A stretch of DNA of 64,000 nt from Ephydatia muelleri (GCA_013339895.1 JABACO010000010.1:1636412-1700411), one strand, 5' to 3'; shown: positions 10,662-21,100, numbered from the stretch's first letter. Numbers and translations are program-made. Notes: a model not told the origin generated them from the letters alone.

Positions 10662-13630
10662 CATTGACTTGTGTTGTATGTGTGACTGGGTGTATTTTTG
10701 CACTGAATGATGGGTATGTGTGTGTTCTGTTTGTGCGTGCGTGCAAGCATTCTCTGTGTTTCCTGGTGTAAACAAACATAGCAATTCTGTAGTGACCGAT
10801 CACTCTACTCATGCACTGAATTTAATTTGGTTTGAATCCTACTTAAAGCTATACATTCAAAATTCAGCAAAAATCAAAATTTCAGTGAAAGTATGATTTG
10901 CTATTTTTCCTTTCACTGTCCCATTTTATAATATTTCATAGGGGTAACTCCATATCATCAGACAGCAATTTCAGTGGATGTACTTCACCAGATTATGGAT
11001 CACCAAGGTGCTGTACAAGTAAATTTTGTGTTATGTCAAAATGAATGGCTATACATCTTGTGTGGTAATAAATGTATGGGAAATTTCCAGAATCATCATG
11101 TGTTGTACCACAGATGGTATTTAGAAACATGTAAATAAATTGGGATCATGTGTGCGAAAAATATTGTAACACTACGTTTTCTCAAGGAATATTAATTTGG
11201 CATTTGCTGTTGACATTATATTTTCAGGACATTGTAACACAACCAATTTCCAGTGTGTATATATAATAGGTAGCAGATAACCTATGTATCTATAGGAATC
11301 ATTATAAAACATGTGTTGTATGCCAATTGTTGCAAACAAATTTATGCTCTCAATGTAGTCAAAGTTCCAACTCTTTAGTATATTGTCTCAAAGGTACCAC
11401 CCTCATTCAGAAATATCCATATTTTTATCTAGCTATTACAGATTTATCTCGGGAGTGGACGAACATGCAGATTCTTCAGATCGTGATAGGTATTTAAATT
11501 AATACAATGGTTATTAAATAATGTAATATCTTTGCTTTCACTTAGTTTGTCTTATGTTCCTCTGGAATCTGAGAGGTATTATATATTTTTTTCTGTATGT
11601 GCATTTACTTTTGAGATAACTGTGTTCACCAGTGGTGTGTTCAATGAAGCATGTTGTGCATCCAGTGTGTTCTTTGAAGCTAGTGTTGCATCGGCAAGGT
11701 TAGTCATAGAAGTGAATTAAACAAATTTGAGTTAGTTCTTTTTACAGTGCAAACATGGCAAAACGGCTGTCCGATCATGGAAGTGAAAGGTGACTAATGT
11801 GCTTAATTGAATGCTTTGTGTAATACATTGTTTTTCACATTTCAGTGCAGAGCTGGAATCAAAGGGTGTGAGGTATATTTATACATCATTATAATTTCGG
11901 GACATTGTATATTTACATCAGTCGGTACTTGCTGTATTTGGCATTAAATGTATGTGTTTTTCATACAGTTCAAAGAAACTGCAGGCTGAAACAGAAAGGT
12001 ACACATCTTTCAAATAGTGCATGATGTATTATTAATACAACAGATGTAAAAGTAAAGATAATTCTCGTTGCAAAGTTAAATGCTTTTTCCCTTTCATGTG
12101 TGTAGAAGGAAGGAAAAAACAGTTTCGCCATCACCAGTTTGTTCTCAAAACAGGTAAAGGAAGGGTTTGTTAGTTGGTTGTGGAATTGAGGAAAATTGCT
12201 TGTCAGATCCCAGGGAGAGATCACATGATTATCCATTCCTATTATTTTTATTTTTATTTATGCTTTCGTCTTGCAGTGAGACTGAATGGGGGAGTCAAGT
12301 GATTATTCCAACTATGTTTTCAAAATACACTACTGATACATTGAAGACAGGCATGCTGACTCCCAGAGCTAGAGATGAAATAGTGAATCATATGTCAAGC
12401 CAAATCATGCTCTTTACAATGTATCCATCAACCGCTCAACTTAACATCTGCTGTGATCGATTAGTCAAGTTTCATCCGGCCTGTAGGGATTCAATTGGCA
12501 GTGGCTATGTAAGCATTAAGCACAATACTTGTGTTGTGATGTAATATAGCATACACGTATGCATTCTCTTTTTTTTTTTTTTCAGGATTCATGGAAGCAA
12601 AAGTTGGTGTCAAAGTTTAAAAACCTCCGCCGTCCTAGCACTTCATCAAGAGTGGGTGTGTGTCAATCAGAAAAGGAAAAGAACAAAACTGAAATGCTAC
12701 ACTCCGACGAGTATGAACGCCATATCAAAGAACTAAAAAGACAGTATAGTGGAAAGTGGGTCTTAAGCAGCCTTCTGTCGCTGATGAATGTCACTGAAGC
12801 AAATCGACGTCACTGGATAGAAATTGAGATTCCTCCAGTGACAGCTGTGCTGGAGAAATTTACATGTCTTGTAGAACCAAGTGTGGTAAGTAAATATTAT
12901 GCTTGACTGCTGGGAACTTCATGCATAGATGCTTAACTTTTTTTCAAGATGGTTAATGAATTTCAGCACATCACGAAAGTCTATCATGAAGATGTTTTGG
13001 AAAGATGGATTGGTGTTCAGAGTAAGATTCTGGCATATGGGAAGACATGTGGCAAGACAAACGTCAAGAAATTTCTGTCTGAGCTCAGTGCAGCGAAACA
13101 AAGTGATTGACATGATATTATACAAAGGTGCAATGTGAGTGACATTTGCTTGCTTCCTTTGAATAGGCTGCAACAATGAAACTGTGTATGCACTGCATAT
13201 CTTGATGTGCTTCCTGGGGCACAAAATTGAAGGAAATGAATTTTTCAAACCCTTTTTGGTATGTTGTATTACTGTGTTGTAAACATGTATTATGATGATT
13301 TATTTTCTGCAGGGTGAATACATAAGTTTGAATGATGCTATTGTTGGTACTAGCTGCAACTCCCCCTACATTGCTGCCTTTGGTAAAGCCCTTGCAGATC
13401 TGACTGATCCTGTCGTGGTGGTGGAGAAAACCGTACTACGTATGCCCTCTATGGGAATGGCAGTTGTGTGTTGCTTTTTTTGCTACTACATATACAACAT
13501 CCAGTATCCGCCATCACTACGAAAGTTTTTCATCTTTTTCGAGAGCATTTTTAACCTCAAGCTATCAGCAATCTTACCTACGTGTGTTTCTGTTCTTTTG
13601 GACTCCCTTTCTAAAGTGAACACTTGTTGA
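6098..13630 (+). CDS. SAM-domain protein, SAMD3-like, accessory gene of the EnSpm element
   Basis: Exon 1 (6098 to about 6291) encodes a SAM domain: LSDSVVQEILKHRIDRVTF, then FIELTEDNLKEIAPLLGDRM, ending at an AAG/GT donor. After the two nested insertions, short Ser/Lys-rich exons follow (about 10942-11010 and 11450-12150). Larger exons lie at 12276-12507 (IPTMFSKYTTDTLKTGMLTP), 12585-12884 (WVLSSLLSLMNVTEANRRHW), about 12956-13080, about 13168-13257 and 13314-13630. The last holds SPYIAAFGKALADLTDPVVV and YYIYNIQYPP, resembling the C-terminal part of SAMD3-like proteins. A TGA follows SELSAAKQSD near 13110 in the fifth large segment, so the splice used there is uncertain or the copy is damaged. 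A role as a second transposon-encoded protein, as in other two-gene CACTA elements, is inferred. Confidence 0.7.
6668..7388. mobile_element. 721-bp foldback MITE made of two hairpins
   Basis: The outer ends are inverted (TAATGTCCTGG at 6673, CCAGGACATTA ending 7383), continuing inward through TGTACCGC.GAGCAC. Inside are two further palindromes: about 6700-6880 pairs with about 7010-7165 across a CA microsatellite, and about 7145-7246 pairs with about 7255-7365 across a short loop. It sits in an intron of the SAM gene and codes for nothing. The superfamily is not clear from the ends. Confidence 0.75.
6901..7012. repeat. (CA)n microsatellite
   Basis: CA/CG-alternating tract forming the loop of the first MITE hairpin; pure CA from about 6957. 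Confidence 0.95.
7830..7890. repeat. (GT)n microsatellite, left side of hAT insertion
   Basis: It starts after GCATTCTCTGTGTTTCCTGG. The same 20-mer recurs at about 10748, past the hAT element and more GT tracts, so the original locus was a compound GT repeat with this unit on both sides. Confidence 0.9.
7891..10451 (-). mobile_element. hAT DNA transposon, apparently intact
   Basis: Terminal inverted repeats are CAGGGTTTCCGATAA (7891) and its inverse ending CGGAAACCCTG (10451). Both sides are flanked by GT repeat, so the expected 8-bp target duplication (GTGTGTGT) is present but cannot be told from the array. The 2561-bp element holds one uninterrupted transposase frame. It lies within an intron of the EnSpm SAM gene. 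Confidence 0.9.
8155..10365 (-). CDS. hAT transposase, 736 residues
   Basis: A single-exon frame filling the hAT element. The N-terminus is Lys-rich with a probable nuclear signal (PKKRLVTIK), followed by a BED/TTF-like zinc finger (LKCAVC ... FKDHAKSDMHARAM, about residues 65-110). The hAT catalytic core shows FISIQADGSTDSGNSENEL near residue 220 (first Asp), GFGCDGTNAN near 300 (second Asp) and the C/H motif FWCLSHRLELAL near 325. The C-terminal dimerisation region (WSNILALVELLFCLPMSNGK, then VERMFSVLKNIKTEKR) lies near 640-690. There are no stops or shifts and its length is normal for the ZNF862/KIAA1586-like hAT group, so this copy may be active or very recent. Confidence 0.93.
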   Translation of the reverse strand: MSGQKKRALAQEEGEDDVEDGVLAPKKRLVTIKTVEKWVAENDKELDTSLWLKYEKDGRDTVGLLKCAVCVEFEARLVGMRNFRSTFIEGITPNLRTTSFKDHAKSDMHARAMMLFKKKQAGPSNASSCPPIIQMIQNLDAETEARVKRKFDIAFFICKENLSFLKMGSLCELQTRHGVDLGEGYKNNKACTEFAHYIAEDQLSILKKVLADAKFISIQADGSTDSGNSENELFLVVSFEANSNDRKVHVRSRFLAVQEIKRANAEGLFQCFKNAMSHVGISDWETKVIGFGCDGTNANIASGGLRGHLEESMPWIVVFWCLSHRLELALKDALKNTYFSTVDDMLLKLYFLYEKSPKKCREIEDIVAELKACLEPSEMPRSRGIKPLRACGTRFIAHKLAALERVVNRLGAYLNHLAILSEDPSMKSTDRQKMKGYLQQWHNAKVLYGCALFHDLLKPAAILCVALQNDEVSIIGAIEAFLKTKKAMEKVRDMAFEDLPTVKKVIGAIQQSDDGGVSYQGAQLTNFDGCITSLKKTKDQCVQAIEACLKDRLKVQCPDLLTHALTILAPMGWERKDDASFGNSAIDAISIRFRTPLEHAKVDCSVLQQEWDDMVDYAKRYLNLVQEDYSVVWWKLFNAVDAKKWSNILALVELLFCLPMSNGKVERMFSVLKNIKTEKRTRLSEDNLDDLMRISVDAPEMSAWDASGAVKLWWSAKTRRTVKDTRKTPESAAAEV
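10452..10770. repeat. compound (GT)n microsatellite, right side of hAT insertion
   Basis: Three GT tracts (about 10452-10541, 10576-10605, 10631-10660) are separated by GCATTGACTGG-type spacers, ending at GCATTCTCTGTGTTTCCTGG. Any open frames through it are repeat artefacts. Confidence 0.95.
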
Positions 13631-13852
13631 ATTTGTTTGTTTTGTCTTATTGTTGATTTGATTTTGGTGATTTGAATTTCTTTTTGTTTTTTGTTATTAT
13701 TGAATCACTACTGCAAGTGTATGATAATTTAATGTATTCATTACGTGGCTGCTGTATCAACCGCGATTCATTAGGTGTGAGCACCAATTTTTGGTGTCCG
13801 CTATGCACAGCACGATTTTCGTGCTCTGAGAACACTAGAATTTTTTACAGTG

Positions 13853-14248
13853 TAAGTATGTCAGAGGACCTAGACGTTCAACTATTACACCTGGTACCCA
13901 GTCTGGTCCATTTCGTAAATTCCGACTCATCACGTTCTGACCCAGAAAGAATTCTCGAAAGGGTGAGTTACCATCATGACACGCCTTTTGTTTGGCTTGC
14001 TGTTCATTCACACGACACTCTACATCAGGTCTCAGTAAATCCAGACGACTCCGTATTTTCCTACCTAGGAAAAGTTCACAAGGAGCAACATTTGTGGTTG
14101 CATGTGGGGTAGTACGATATGAAAACAGGAAAGACGCCAGACGTTGGGACAATGTTCCACCATTACTTGCGTTCACCTTCATGAAATTTTTGAATGTCTG
14201 CACCAATCGCTCTACAGCTCCATTCGAAGAAGGATGATAAGGGTACAC
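13853..14248 (-). pseudogene. gypsy integrase core end, broken by EnSpm
   Basis: The minus-strand frame holds YPYHPSSNGAVERLVQTFK with the third catalytic residue (Glu) of integrase, then the RTTPHATT/PCELFLGRK region and PGVIVERLGPLTYL, where the EnSpm end interrupts it. Its reading frame is offset from the preceding integrase segment (14212-15909), so a frameshift lies at about 14212-14250. Confidence 0.9.
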
Positions 14249-15909
14249 TTAATATGCTTCACCCCGTTCATTTTCATGAATTCCTCAAAACATCCAGACA
14301 CAAACTGGGGACCATTATCAGAGACAAGTTGTTCAGGAATTCCATAGGAAGCAAACATCCTACGCAGCTCCTCTATAGTGCACTGGGCACTAGTGGTGGT
14401 CATGTTAACCACCTCTGGCCACTTGGAATGTGCATCAACAACCAGTAAGAACATTTTACCCTGGAAAGGACCCGCAAAATCCACATGCACTCGTTGCCAT
14501 GGTCTGGTAGGCCACAACCAGGGATGTAAAGGAGCAGATGGTGGGGAATTTCTCACTGTCTGGCAGGGTTGGCAGTTCTTTACATGATGCTCAATATCGT
14601 TGTCCAATCCTGGCCACCAAACATAACTTCTCGCCAATGCCTTCATGCGCACCACTCCTGGGTGATTCTTATGTAATTCTCCCAAAACCTTGGATTGTAA
14701 TGCCTGAGGCACGACAACTCTAATACCCCACAAAATGCAACCCCCTTCAGTGCCCAACTCAGCCTGACGACTTAGATAGGGCTTCAGATCATCGCTGACC
14801 ACTCCTGGCCATCCTTGCTGCATTAACAGGAAAACCTTACTGAGTATAGGGTCTCTCCTAGTAGCTCTTTGCAACTGCATTGCTGTTACTGGAAGTGAAT
14901 GTACCTGACTGATATTAAAAATTGCTGTTTCGGGTACATCACTGCTGTCGTCACGATCTTTAGAAACAACTGGCAACCTTGAGAGCCCATCTGCATTTGA
15001 GTGCCTCTGTGTAGGTCGGAATTCAAGATCATATGAATAAGCAGAAAGTATCAATGCCCATCGCTGGAGGCGAGCAGCAGCTAATGTAGGTATCCCACTT
15101 GTTGGACCTAACAATGTGACCAGGGGCTTATGATCAGTAACCAGGACAAACTTACGACCATACAAGTATTGGTGGAATTTCTTTACACCATATACTAGAG
15201 ATAAGGATTCCTTTTCAATTTGCGAATAGCTAAGTTCAGCTGCAGAAAGTGTCCGAGAAGCGAAAGCTATGGGACGTTCCTGTCCATCTTGGTAAGTGTG
15301 AGATATTACTGCCCCGATACCATAAGCGGAAGCATCACCAGCAAGTTTTAATGGTAAGCTTGGATCATAATGTGCAAGTACTGGAGCAGACACCAAACAT
15401 TCCTTGGCCTTAACAAATGCACTCTGGCACTCCGAAGTCCATTCCCATCTTCTATTACTCTTCAAGAGTTCATTCAGTGGCTGTAATAATGTCGATAATT
15501 GCTGAATAAACCTTCCATAATAATGCAACAATCCCAGAAACGACCTCAATTCTTGGACATTTTTAGGTGCAGGGGCGTTTTTTACTGCCTCAACCTTACT
15601 ATCTGTGGTATGGATTCCAGAGACATCAATTTTATGCCCAAGATACTGAACAGAATCTTGAAATAAGGCACATTTATCCTTTTTAACCTTAAGACCATGA
15701 TGCTGTAACCGCTTCAAAACCTCCTCTAACTGGATAAAATGCTCCTTTTCCGTTGAACCGGTTACCAGAATGTCATCAATGTAACACATAACGTGTTTCA
15801 TGCCCTGAAGAATAACATCCATGGTTTTCTGAAACAATGCCGGTGCCGATGCCACACCAAAAGGTAAGCGTGTATACCTGTACAGACCCTTATGGGTATT
15901 GATAGTCAC
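14212..15909 (-). pseudogene. gypsy reverse transcriptase, RNase H and integrase N-terminal part
   Basis: This 565-codon frame starts within reverse transcriptase (LPFGVASAPALFQKTMD, then the catalytic YIDDILVTG). It continues with the connection and RNase H (LAGDASAYGIGAVISH, IEKESLSLVYGVKKFHQYLY, TDHKPLVTLL) and the integrase zinc-binding motif (HHVKNCQPCQ) with the first two catalytic Asp residues (VDFAGPF and VSDNGPQF). The 5' end abuts the protease/RT frame, shifted by one base at 15905-15910 (a probable single T loss). Without that shift the two would form one pol polyprotein. Confidence 0.93.
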
Positions 15910-16658
15910 AATTTCTGTGACTCCTCATCTAGGCACATTTGCTGGTAAGCTTGGGAGAGATCAAGCTTAGAAAACTTTTGTCCTCCCACTAGACTCGCAA
16001 ACAGGTCCTCAGGTTTAGGTAAGGGGTACTGGTCCACGTCTAATACCCCATTTACGGTAACCTTATAATCCCCACAGATCCTTATCTGACCATCACCCTT
16101 TGGAACTACAACAATTGGGGCTGCCCATTCACTATGATCCACCTTCTTTATGACCCCCTCCTGTTCTAAGCAATCCAATTCCTTTTCCACAGCCTCTCGT
16201 AACGCAAAAGGTACAGTACGCGCTTTGAAGAATTTCGGTACTGCATTTGGCTTAACCTGCAGCCTGGCGTGTACACCCTTTAGGGTTCCCAGCCCACCCT
16301 GGAATACCTCATGGTATCTCTTCAACAAGGAGTCTAGCATCGTAGCACGGTTAACACTGGCAACCTGACCCACTGTTTTCCAGTCAAGCTTGATGTGCCT
16401 TAACCAATCACGTCCCAGCAAGATTGGACCCGTACCCTTGACCACATACAGCACCAATGTACTCAATTGCTGATTATAACTCACTGCTACTTTTGCCTCG
16501 CCCACCACTGAAATGGGATCACCTGTATACGTCCTTAGTAACACCCTGGAGTTTCTCAACTTGACATCCAAGTTCAACTTCTTCCAGGTTCTCTCTGAAA
16601 CAAGGGTCACAGCAGATCCCGTATCTATGTCAAATTCCTTCGATACCCAGCTCCACAC
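15906..16658 (-). pseudogene. gypsy protease and reverse transcriptase N-terminal part
   Basis: Retropepsin is seen as FDIDTGSAVTLVSERTW with the catalytic D-T-G, and the closing ILLGRDWL. It runs straight into reverse transcriptase: a linker (FKARTVPFALREAVEKELD), then EGVIKKVDHSEWAAPIVVVP and IRICGDYKVTVN, then LPKPEDLFASLVGGQKFSKL. The frame breaks at 15906. Upstream it is also shifted from the zinc-knuckle segment near 16650. Confidence 0.93.
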
Positions 16659-16860
16659 AAAAAGGACAACTGTTCTTTAGTCCCACCACCAATACATTCT
16701 GAGACTGATCAATATCATCTTCAACCCACTGGGTGTCTGCCGACTGTGGGGCCTGTCTATGCCGTGGCACTTGAGCTCCTCGACACACTCTAGCAAGATG
16801 ACCAATTTTACCGCACTTGTGACATTGTGCCTTTTGATGATGACAAACTAGTTGCTAGAT
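16659..16860 (-). pseudogene. gypsy nucleocapsid zinc knuckle region, frame-shifted
   Basis: A CCHC-type knuckle (CHKCGKIGHLARVC) is encoded in a different frame from both the gag and protease frames. A first partial knuckle (CFRCGGPH) ends the gag frame. One shift may be the natural gag-pol change of frame; the others are probably lesions. Confidence 0.75.
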
Positions 16861-17482
16861 GAGGACCACCACACCTAAAACAAACAGGTTTCTTCTTTGG
16901 TCCATTTACCGATGTAGATGTACTAGAGGATACTTGCTTAACCTCCTCAGTCACTGAAGATGTACTAATTGTCTTGCTGTTCAATTCAGCAGCCTCCATT
17001 CCCGTTGAGATTTCCACAGCCTTTTGCAGTGACAGATTAGACTCTGACAGCAGTCTCCTTTGAATGCTGTGATTTCTCAAACCACAAACCAGCCGATCTC
17101 GTAAAGCCTCTTCAAGGAAGCCTCCAAACTGGCAGTGTGTCGCTAAGCGTCGTAGTTGAGCCATGAACTCTGTCACGGACTCTTCCTCTTCCTGCGTTCT
17201 TCGATAAAACCGAAAACGCTCTGCGATAACTAGCGGTTTTGGTTCAAAGTGTTCAACCAATACCTTTGAAATTTGTTCAAACGACTTGGCCTTTACATCC
17301 TCTGGTAAGAAGAGGTCCTTAAGCAGCGAAAAATGCCTTGCGCCAATCACTGTTAAGAGAACCGCAACCTGCTTATCGTCACCTACACTATTTGCCAACA
17401 AAAACAACTTCACTCGCTCCAAGTATGCCGATGCCTTTTCGTTCTCTGGTTGAAATTCGCTCAATTGTCCAATTGTAGCCAT
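16808..17482 (-). CDS. gypsy gag-like protein
   Basis: The start is taken at the ATG at 17482 (MATIGQLSEFQPENEKASA), 21 bp inside the LTR edge, rather than an upstream ATG within the LTR. The sequence is a typical gypsy gag of the K02A2.6-like kind: YLERVKLFLLANSV, LVEHFEPKPLVIAERFRFY, then ESVTEFMAQLRRLATHCQFG, then ALRDRLVCGLRNHSIQRRLL, and finally PVCFRCGGPH. It forms the particle coat. The sequence between the LTR and this ATG (17483-17502) begins TTGGCGACGAGGG and is the candidate primer-binding site. Confidence 0.88.
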   Translation of the reverse strand: MATIGQLSEFQPENEKASAYLERVKLFLLANSVGDDKQVAVLLTVIGARHFSLLKDLFLPEDVKAKSFEQISKVLVEHFEPKPLVIAERFRFYRRTQEEEESVTEFMAQLRRLATHCQFGGFLEEALRDRLVCGLRNHSIQRRLLSESNLSLQKAVEISTGMEAAELNSKTISTSSVTEEVKQVSSSTSTSVNGPKKKPVCFRCGGPHLATSLSSSKGTMSQVR

Positions 17483-17502
17483 TGCTTCACCCTCGTCGCC
17501 AA

Positions 17503-17625
17503 TGTGATGTCTTAACACCAAATTGTCATAATTGCAAAGCACGAACCAGGTCTACACAACAACCTATTCTAATTAATGCATACTCTAGGCCAATGTCCAC
17601 TGCGCATGCGCACATATATCTAACA
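17503..17625 (-). repeat. gypsy 5' LTR
   Basis: 123 bp, 122 identical to the 3' LTR. Very short for a gypsy LTR. A CACATATATC stretch and the palindrome GCGCATGCGC are visible near its outer end. Confidence 0.95.
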
Positions 17626-17860
17626 GGCCCCCCCACTTTTTGTATATCGGCCTGAAGTGGACTGTCCCCCCCCCCCCCCCTTTTCGTATATCGGACCTGA
17701 AGTGGGCTGCTCCCCCCCCCCCCCCCCCCCACTTTTCGTATATAGACCTAAAGTGGACTGTCCTCCCCCCCCCCCCACTTTTCGTATATCGGACGTGAAG
17801 TGGACTGCCCCCCCCCCCCCCCCACTTTTCATATGGGGCCTGACCTTAAGCACCCCCCTC
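17626..17860. repeat. C-rich minisatellite, gypsy target
   Basis: About five copies of a 40-50 bp unit: a run of 9-18 C, then ACTTTTCGTATATCGGACCT, then GAAGTGGACTG. One more unit lies left of the gypsy at 1829-1858. Confidence 0.9.
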
Positions 17861-18176
17861 GCTGAAATCCCACTGCATGTACACTAAGACTAAGTACCAC
17901 AACCAAAAAATTTTCTTGTAACGGGTACCGTAATTTTCCTGTATCGATATGAAATAGCGGTTGTTACGGGTTATTCATACATACTGTAATGATGGCGACT
18001 TCAACCCGATACAGGCACGTTCGTTGCCATTATTGTAGCTCATCGTAACTAACGGGTCCTCTCCATACCGTATACGGGTCGTACCGAGGGCGTAAAAGGC
18101 CTGATACGAGCCGTGCTTTATAGAGCTGGTACCAGGGATCGCTAAATATGTTAGTTGGGGATAATTCATTAGTTAT

Positions 18177-21100
18177 CTATTGAATACAATAAATGCTGTA
18201 ACAGAAAAGCACTTTACTCCAATTATGTTCGAATACAAGTTTTGGCATGTCTATTTCTTCTCGTTCTTGGGTTATCTGCATGTTTCTTTCCACATCTTCA
18301 TCACATTCGTGGACAAAAGAGACTGCTGCAAGTATGTTGGTGCTATCCACTGAGAGAATAGTTCGTGATAATGAGAATAATGGACAGTCAAATTTGTTCA
18401 AAAGTGGAGTTCCATCAGCCAGGGCCATTGCTTCAAACCCTCGCACTAAACACACAGATGCACCACTCGATGTTAGCATGAGCGTAGTAGGGAGCTGACC
18501 ATACTTGAACTACAGAGGTACATGTATAAGATAAATGCATTTGAGAGTATTCTACATTGAGATGATCGTCAAATTGCTGTACCTCATTTATAGGAGTATG
18601 TAGCTGAACATATTCACCAGAGTGGATAAGCTCATGTTTGTGAGAAACAACTGCTCTGTACTGCACAACTGTCTGATGATGTACTTCACCAAAGTCCAGG
18701 AGTATTTCAAATGGAGGATTCATGGTGAGGAGTTGGCTGAGAGTTACCGAAGAGAGATCTTGAGTGTCAACTCTGACCGATTCAAGAGGTACTATTGTGG
18801 AAACCTCGAAATGGAATGAGTGTTCACAATGACTTAAAGAGCAGCTATGGTCAAACCTTTCATCCACAGCCTGGTTGATAAATTCTCTTGGCACAATTTA
18901 AGTACTACATGGGGATGGGGTTATAATGTGTTGAACTGCTATTGTTTTGTAAAGTTTGCAATGCAATTAGTTGTTCAGCTTGTGATGGCTCAAAATGGCA
19001 GCAGTACGCTATATAAAATACCTGTGTCAAAAAATATCTTAAACTTATGTCAAAACGCTGTTAGCAGAACTATACCTTTGAAATGCTCAGCAACACTTTT
19101 TGTTCTCCAGAAGATAGATATAAATCGAGAATGAAAATGGCCATTTGTGACCATGCTTTATAATCTCGACCAACAAATGATTGGTGGCAACATTACCATG
19201 CATCTTCACAGTAAATCCAGACATGTTAAATATAGACACTCAAGCAAGAACTTGCTGTTTTTGCTCTTTTGACAGCTTAGGCATCACACACTTCAAGAAG
19301 TAGTTGCATTAACCCAGTAATTTAGTATGCAACACCTCCACAGGAAGGCTTCTGGAAAAATAATTGTGTTGAAACAATTATCTTATACTGCAGGCTTATT
19401 TGAATAGATCTGCTGGAATGTAAAGTAACGAATTTGGGACATCCCTCAATCCCACCTCAGTGCTCTTTTCACTTTTGCTCTTCGCAGTAAGTTGGGATTG
19501 TATGTCACGTATTTTCTGCAAAGACTTTTCCATTCTCTCTTCACTTATTAATTGTGGTATTGCATCCCTATCAGCCTAAACAAATTATCTAATGCCATAC
19601 AAAATAAATGCTTTCAACTTCACTCACCATGCAAAATCGGCAGAACTTCTTAGCTGAGCCTCCAAGGTGGTTGAGCAGCTGAGATGCACGTCGGCTATCA
19701 GTGTTCCACTTCCTCCCATGAAATATCTCACTTCAGTAGAAAATACAACAGGTAGAGTCTGCATAACACAGTATGGAAACTTACATATATCTATCTGTTT
19801 GCACTGGGTAACGAAAAAGAATTGCTGCTTCCAAGGCAGTGAGAAATGACTGATGAAATTGACAACATATAGAATGGTGTATTTGAAGGAGACAGAACCT
19901 GCATAACAATAGTGTGTAGCCACTGAAATAGTTATGTAACACCTTACTCATATTGGAGGAATGGAATCTGGGTAGGGTGTGTAACCGGTTATCAGGTTAT
20001 TCGGGTTATTCGGATATTCGCAAAAACCTATCCGTTCGAATAGCAACTTAGCATTACTCGGAAAAATCGATTAGTGAATTTTATCTATTCGATATAACCG
20101 GTTTATGTTTCTCCATTCGGAGGTACTTAGGTATTCGTCGTCAGCATCGACAATTCGTCCATTATTCGAATATCTTTTTATAACGATATCCGGATATGAT
20201 TTTCAATTGATAATTAGAGTTATACTACGTCACTGTAGTTTTTACTATTTATACATACATAACGACATCGGAAGCAATCAATAATTGAGTAAATAGATAG
20301 TAATATAATACAAAATATTTAATGTTCATCAATTGGCGATACAAAATATACAGCTTGTACTAGTTCAGTGCTGTTATCGTCGTCTTCACGTAAGTTCATT
20401 AGTATATGCCACGAGTTGTTATATGTAGTAGCAATAAATTTATGTACCAGTACTAGTATTGCATTGTTTTATTGTACAGTGGTACCGAAGTGAACATATC
20501 TGAGTATTGCGCTAGCGAGTGAAACAGAATGACAGACTTCTCACCCACTTCAAGTAAGTATGCACGCTCTGTTTGAGTATGTGGAGGAGAGCATTATTAA
20601 TGGAAAATTTCATATGCATTTAGCGAGAACGGGAATGGAGTATTGTGGGATGATTGTAAGTGGAGTACGTGATTGTAGGTGATGTGGGGTGAGTTTATAA
20701 TGGTGATGTCTGGTCTCCGTGGTTAGTGTTGGATACATTACTATGGATATGTACAAGTGCATGGTAAAGACATACAATTTATTAAACTCTCACATGCATG
20801 CTACTGTAGACCTTTGTGTCTCTGTGTTTTCAACTGACATGCATAGCTCTATTTTGGGTGCAAGACCAGGTGGATTTCTGTGCAGACATAAATTATCTTC
20901 TGAGTGTGCACTCCACAAGCAAAATAACCTGAATAACCTAGGTATTCGGCAGGAAATTTGGCAAAACCTATTCGGAAAAATCGATTTTGTTTTTTAAACT
21001 ATTCGGAAAAATCGATTTTCAGATCCACAAAAACCTGAAAAATCGATTAGTGTTTTAAAAGTATTCGGAAAAATCGATTTTCATTATGCAGGGGAGGTTA

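Larger units (their letters stand above)
2396..13852. mobile_element. EnSpm/CACTA DNA transposon, two genes
   Basis: Ends are CACTGTAAAAA (2396) and its inverse TTTTTTACAGTG (to 13852), flanked by TA on both sides (2394-2395, 13853-13854). Subterminal sequence on both ends repeats short GTGCT/AGCAC and CGAACAC-type motifs, as is usual for CACTA elements. The element holds a minus-strand zinc-finger transposase (3009-6033) and a plus-strand SAM-domain gene (6098-13630), plus later insertions (a MITE at 6668-7388 and a hAT element at 7891-10451). CACTG ends and the transposase motifs place it in EnSpm/CACTA. Confidence 0.9.
1859..17625 (-). mobile_element. Ty3/gypsy LTR retrotransposon, split by an EnSpm element
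   Basis: The 123-bp LTRs at 1859-1981 and 17503-17625 differ at one position. The element is flanked by 5-bp direct repeats GGCCC (1854-1858 and 17626-17630). Read on the minus strand the order is 5' LTR, gag, zinc knuckle, retropepsin, reverse transcriptase, RNase H, integrase, 3' LTR, which is the Ty3/gypsy order. The gypsy-derived sequence is about 4.3 kb; the other 11.46 kb is a later EnSpm insertion at 2396-13852. No envelope frame was seen. At least four single-base frame breaks make this copy non-functional as read. Confidence 0.95.

Noticed and set aside
10290-10812. Cys/Val and His/Thr repeat proteins
   Set aside because: GT/CA microsatellite read in different phases.
1859-17625. 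Possibility that the LTR element is an endogenous retrovirus with an envelope gene
   Set aside because: The gypsy part is only about 4.3 kb, and gag and pol with a short Pro-rich tail fill it; no envelope-like frame exists between integrase and the 3' LTR.
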